Source: Deltaproteobacteria bacterium | GTDB taxonomy: Bacteria > Desulfobacterota > Desulfobacteria > Desulfobacterales > Desulfatirhabdiaceae | Direction: 5' to 3' | Length of the DNA stretch: 24,654 nucleotides | Assembly: GCA_021778975.1 (NCBI GenBank) | Contig: JAJYBO010000008.1 | Location: forward strand, 1 to 24,654 | Shown: in pieces, positions 21,962 through 24,654 of the stretch | Layout: every line of letters starts with the position of its first letter | Numbering within the stretch: the first letter of the stretch is position 1 | Made by a program: the position numbers and the translations under genes | The notes under the pieces: generated by a model | What the model saw: only the letters and a program-made list of their open reading frames with translations | The model's database searches: none | What the model was told of the DNA's origin: nothing

Positions 21962-22618
21962 TCATGGAGGACTGCTGGAAAACATGCCTGATCTGGAACC
22001 TGATTTGGCGGTTTCTTTTTGAGGGGGCGAAAGAAGTGTTTGGGCTTTTTTTCTGAACTCGGCAACCGAATCCTCGTCAACTTCCGTAGCGAGCATCTCT
22101 ATCAATTCGGGCAGACGGGCCGGAACAGCCGCCCCTTTCTTCTTCCATACGTCTAAATGGTCATCAAAAACCATATCCGCCATAGGGCCAACGACAAAAG
22201 CCAGCGCTTCACGCACCCGGTCGAGCAGCGGTTCGATGGGAACAACTTCTTCCTGAACCACAGGCGCAGCGGGTTTTTTGGATAGCCCGTTTTTCAATTC
22301 TCCGGCCAGCATCGAAAAAGTGGTTGTCACCAGGGAAGAATTTGTCTGAGGCCCGCACGCCGTCATCAAAAGCGTTTCGCCGTCCACCGGCATGGTAATG
22401 ACGGAATAGGTATCAAAACGCATCGAGACGCTTTGAATATCCATATCAACCATGCCTCCCATCTGGACCAGACGGGAGGTATGATGCGCAATGGTCTGCA
22501 CCGTGTCATCGGTAAACGCCGGAGGCAGCCCGGAACACATCTTTCCATTTTCCTTGCTGAAAAGGCAGGAGCCGACAACACCGGGTAAATCCGCTATTTC
22601 ATTTAGAACTTCTTGCAT
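21962..22618 (-). CDS. Roadblock/LC7-domain protein with C-terminal helical domain
   Basis: This soluble protein has 218 residues. Residues 1-110 resemble a Roadblock/LC7 (MglB-like) domain (MQEVLNEIADLPGVVGSCLF; SVITMPVDGETLLMTAC), a fold that binds and regulates Ras-like GTPases such as MglA. After a Pro/Val-rich linker, residues about 128-195 form a helical domain (VREALAFVVGPMADMVFDDH) that recurs at the ends of other signalling proteins. A low-complexity Ser/Pro tail follows. A near-perfect GGAGGT lies six bases before the ATG. It lies between the Cache-HAMP sensor and the PATAN-Roadblock gene on the same strand. No GTPase gene is in the window. Confidence 0.78.
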   Translation of the reverse strand: MQEVLNEIADLPGVVGSCLFSKENGKMCSGLPPAFTDDTVQTIAHHTSRLVQMGGMVDMDIQSVSMRFDTYSVITMPVDGETLLMTACGPQTNSSLVTTTFSMLAGELKNGLSKKPAAPVVQEEVVPIEPLLDRVREALAFVVGPMADMVFDDHLDVWKKKGAAVPARLPELIEMLATEVDEDSVAEFRKKAQTLLSPPQKETAKSGSRSGMFSSSPP

Positions 22619-22776
22619 ACAAACACCTCCTGTATGTTATTGAGCAGCACAAGACAAAGAACGACACCCCCTCTTTCACGGCATACGAACCTCCATGCCA
22701 TTCCTGACAGTTCAATGTCTGTTCTCATCTCAGGCAAACCATCAATACCTGAATTTCCGTCACTCACCGATACAGA

Positions 22777-23496
22777 TCAATCCGTCTTCAGAGCGGGACG
22801 AAGCTGTTCGAGAACGTTGTCCGCCGAAATATTTTCTTTGAGCAGGAGTGCTATAATCATTCCCACTCCGGAAAAAATCAGCAGTACCTGACCTGTTTTC
22901 AGGGTAATGAGAATGCGGCTGGGACCTTTGGCATTGAGCTTTTTGCGTATCTGGCTGCCGCTGACAATGCAATAGGCGATAAAATCGCCCATCTTCCAGT
23001 TTTGGCTGGATTGAACCAGCATTTCACCCTGACGATTCAGCAGGTAATAATGGCAAACACCTGGAATGGATTTGATGGCATTGATCAAGCGCCCCATCCC
23101 CGGATTATCGTCCAGTGTAACTACCGCGGGTTTCTCTGAAGAGGCGGTTTTGGACTGTGGCGGCGCGGACGCTTCGTCTTGCTTGATCGCGGACTGAAGC
23201 AGAATGTGGGTAAGCGGGGCATCAATCTTTCGGGTTCTGTCTTCGCTGTCGGTCATTTCAATGGTAGCATCCTTCCACGATATAATGACATTGGCGGCTT
23301 CTATTCCACCCAGATCGTCAGTTGCAGCATCAATCAACTCTCCATCTTCAATAAAAAGAGTTCCCTGTTTATTATCCGAAGTAATTATGAGGGAACATGT
23401 CTGCCGCTCCTGTTCCAGCATCTGTAAAAACGCCGCGAGCGGAAGCCCGGAAATAAAACTACTGTCTTTTTTTTGCATCGGAACAATTTTTGCCAT
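22777..23496 (-). CDS. PATAN/DUF4388-Roadblock signalling protein
   Basis: The 239-residue protein begins with a DUF4388 (PATAN) domain at about 10-85 (GLPLAAFLQMLEQERQTCSL; GTLFIEDGELIDAAT; WKDATIEM), found in many two-component and gliding-motility regulators. It continues after a Ser/Ala/Lys linker with a Roadblock-like domain at about 125-235 (GRLINAIKSIPGVCHYYLLN; ILITLKTGQVLLIF). Both suggest a scaffold or GTPase-regulating role in cytoplasmic signalling. I chose the ATG at 23496, which has AAGGAG at seven bases; an upstream in-frame ATG at 23514 has no ribosome site. It is probably the first gene of a three-gene sensory operon with the Roadblock and Cache-HAMP genes. Confidence 0.82.
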   Translation of the reverse strand: MAKIVPMQKKDSSFISGLPLAAFLQMLEQERQTCSLIITSDNKQGTLFIEDGELIDAATDDLGGIEAANVIISWKDATIEMTDSEDRTRKIDAPLTHILLQSAIKQDEASAPPQSKTASSEKPAVVTLDDNPGMGRLINAIKSIPGVCHYYLLNRQGEMLVQSSQNWKMGDFIAYCIVSGSQIRKKLNAKGPSRILITLKTGQVLLIFSGVGMIIALLLKENISADNVLEQLRPALKTD

Positions 23497-23646
23497 AACG
23501 CATCTCCTTATCATGCTTAAGCGGGGGCGACATATGAACCGCGATATTCAATCTTTGATTCCGGTTCACTTTGTATTTTTGCTTAACAAAAATTTGTTCA
23601 ATATTCAAGTGAATTCTTTGGAAGATGGTAGATTCTATGTTGGAAG

Positions 23647-24597
23647 TCACCTCAGGAAACTTTGGATGGCTGATACCACCGGCTTTGGCTTTCCATCCAC
23701 AGTGTAAAATCCCCAAAAGCCTTCCTGTTCATGGTTTCCCGGATAGTCTTGCTGGATGGCGACGGGTTTCCAGGGCTCATCGAAGGCTTCAAAGCATGAA
23801 ACGCCGAAGTTTTGAGGCGGCGTGAGCTGTTGCAACAAAGCCGCCCAGAATGCGCTTTGACGCTCCGGGGTAAACCCCAGACTGGCAGGGCCGGAAGGAA
23901 GCCCGGTCTCCTTGACGAGCAGCGGCTTGTCCGGATATCTGGCCTGAAGGTCGTGAGAAACATTCATCACGAAAGCCACGGCATTCGTGATGTCCTCCGG
24001 TTTGAACCATTTTTCAAAAATCGGATGGATATTGGGGAGCAGAAAATCCATCTGAGTGAAAAACGCTGTATATTCGGGTTTCACGTATAAAAAGAAAGGC
24101 TCTGTCGTCGTCAGCGGCGTGGATGGAAGTTCTTTTCTCAATCGAGGAATCAGGTTCTGAACATCTTCGAGGCGGTAGCGTTTGGCGTAGATACCTTCAT
24201 TTCCCACACAGACGGCGGCGATCAGCCGGGGATAACGCTTGACAAGACGAACGGCCGTCTGAACTTCGGATTTGGATTTTATATCCCAGATTCCGAGAAT
24301 CATGGCCTTATAGTGAAGTTTTTCGGCGACGCCGGGAATCTTGTCGAGACCGTCACGACATGAATACGTGATAATACCGTTAAAATCTCTGTGAAGTAGT
24401 TCAAGATCAGCGGTAATGCCACTGACCGTGGCGGGAATCTTTCGGCCATTGACAACGTTAAAACTCCGCGGCGTGTAAGACACAAACCGCACATTCCGAA
24501 GCCCAGCTCCCGGATTGGCGGCGGTTACAAGCGCCGGAACCGCGCCAATCAACAGCAGAACCGCCAGCGCCATATACCTGACTTGCCGTAATTTCAT
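23647..24597 (-). CDS. Secreted glycoside hydrolase family 17-like protein (beta-1,3-glucanase type)
   Basis: This 316-residue exported protein has a signal peptide (about 1-26, cleavage after VTA). The mature protein fits a TIM-barrel GH17-like pattern: VRFVSYTPRSFN near the start, VGNEGIYAK with probable acid/base Glu134, LLPNIHPIF, and LVKETGLPSG with probable nucleophile Glu230. Aromatic residues in CFEAFDEPWKP and GFWGFYTVDGKPKP end the barrel. GH17 enzymes cleave or transglycosylate beta-1,3-glucans. Similar bacterial proteins are often annotated as exo-beta-1,3-glucanase or associated with glucan synthesis. GAGAGG lies eight bases before the ATG. A gap of about 150 bases separates it from the sensory genes downstream; whether they share a transcript is unclear. 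Confidence 0.78.
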   Translation of the reverse strand: MKLRQVRYMALAVLLLIGAVPALVTAANPGAGLRNVRFVSYTPRSFNVVNGRKIPATVSGITADLELLHRDFNGIITYSCRDGLDKIPGVAEKLHYKAMILGIWDIKSKSEVQTAVRLVKRYPRLIAAVCVGNEGIYAKRYRLEDVQNLIPRLRKELPSTPLTTTEPFFLYVKPEYTAFFTQMDFLLPNIHPIFEKWFKPEDITNAVAFVMNVSHDLQARYPDKPLLVKETGLPSGPASLGFTPERQSAFWAALLQQLTPPQNFGVSCFEAFDEPWKPVAIQQDYPGNHEQEGFWGFYTVDGKPKPVVSAIQSFLR

Positions 24598-24654
24598 CTC
24601 TTTGACCTCTCAGATGATTTGTAACAAACACGGACATAAACGGACACGATGGTT

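Noticed and set aside
1..24654. CRISPR array, tRNA, rRNA, prophage or complete insertion sequence
   Set aside because: No regularly spaced direct repeats, cloverleaf-like genes, phage structural genes or transposase were seen in reading the sequence; no search tool was run.

Overview
The window most resembles a Gram-negative Desulfobacterota-type (deltaproteobacterial) chromosome. This is inferred from gene content: a TauE/SafE exporter with a Cache histidine kinase and stand-alone receivers, ADP-forming acyl-CoA synthetase next to pyruvate phosphate dikinase, Roadblock/PATAN sensory proteins and an LpxH-type lipid A hydrolase. It is an inference; no rRNA, tRNA or other marker that would fix the taxon is present. 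Most genes have clear Shine-Dalgarno sites and are packed into short operons.

Layout, left to right. (1) 1-760: one arm of an inverted pair of ~115 bp repeats, then a minus-strand hypothetical gene with a recombinase-like C-terminal helix region. (2) 761-1332: a gene-free, hairpin-rich stretch with a palindromic element. (3) 1333-8929: a tight seven-gene plus-strand operon: receiver, Cache histidine kinase, a receiver that has lost its phospho-acceptor Asp, a canonical receiver, a TauE/SafE permease, a two-TM protein with a large extracytoplasmic domain, and a PEP-synthase-like phosphotransferase whose usual PEP-binding barrel is replaced by another C-terminal domain. No receiver carries a DNA-binding domain, so signal output is probably protein-protein or phosphotransfer. 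This is the best candidate for an undescribed system here. (4) 9026-10048, minus strand: an intact HigA-type antitoxin, a beheaded HigB-type toxin, the domain V/VI scar of a group II intron, and an unknown gene whose last residues are encoded by that scar. (5) 10079-15715, minus strand: typA/bipA, a secreted beta-rich protein, and ppdK, the last two followed by hairpins. (6) 16094-20338, plus strand: ADP-forming acyl-CoA synthetase, phosphopantetheinyl transferase, a secreted DUF1566/Lcl protein and an LpxH-like hydrolase, tightly spaced or overlapping. (7) 20336-20500: the second repeat copy and a rho-independent terminator between convergent genes. (8) 20525-24597, minus strand: a Cache-HAMP sensor without output domain, a Roadblock protein, a PATAN/DUF4388-Roadblock protein and a secreted GH17-like glucanase.

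Metabolically, PpdK (pyruvate/PEP interconversion) and the ADP-forming acyl-CoA synthetase (acyl-CoA to acid plus ATP) lie divergently around a 378-base promoter region and both concern C2/C3 energy conservation. The Roadblock/PATAN/Cache-HAMP set looks like part of an MglA/MglB-type small-GTPase signalling pathway whose GTPase is not in this window. No CRISPR array, phage, complete insertion sequence or RNA gene was recognised.
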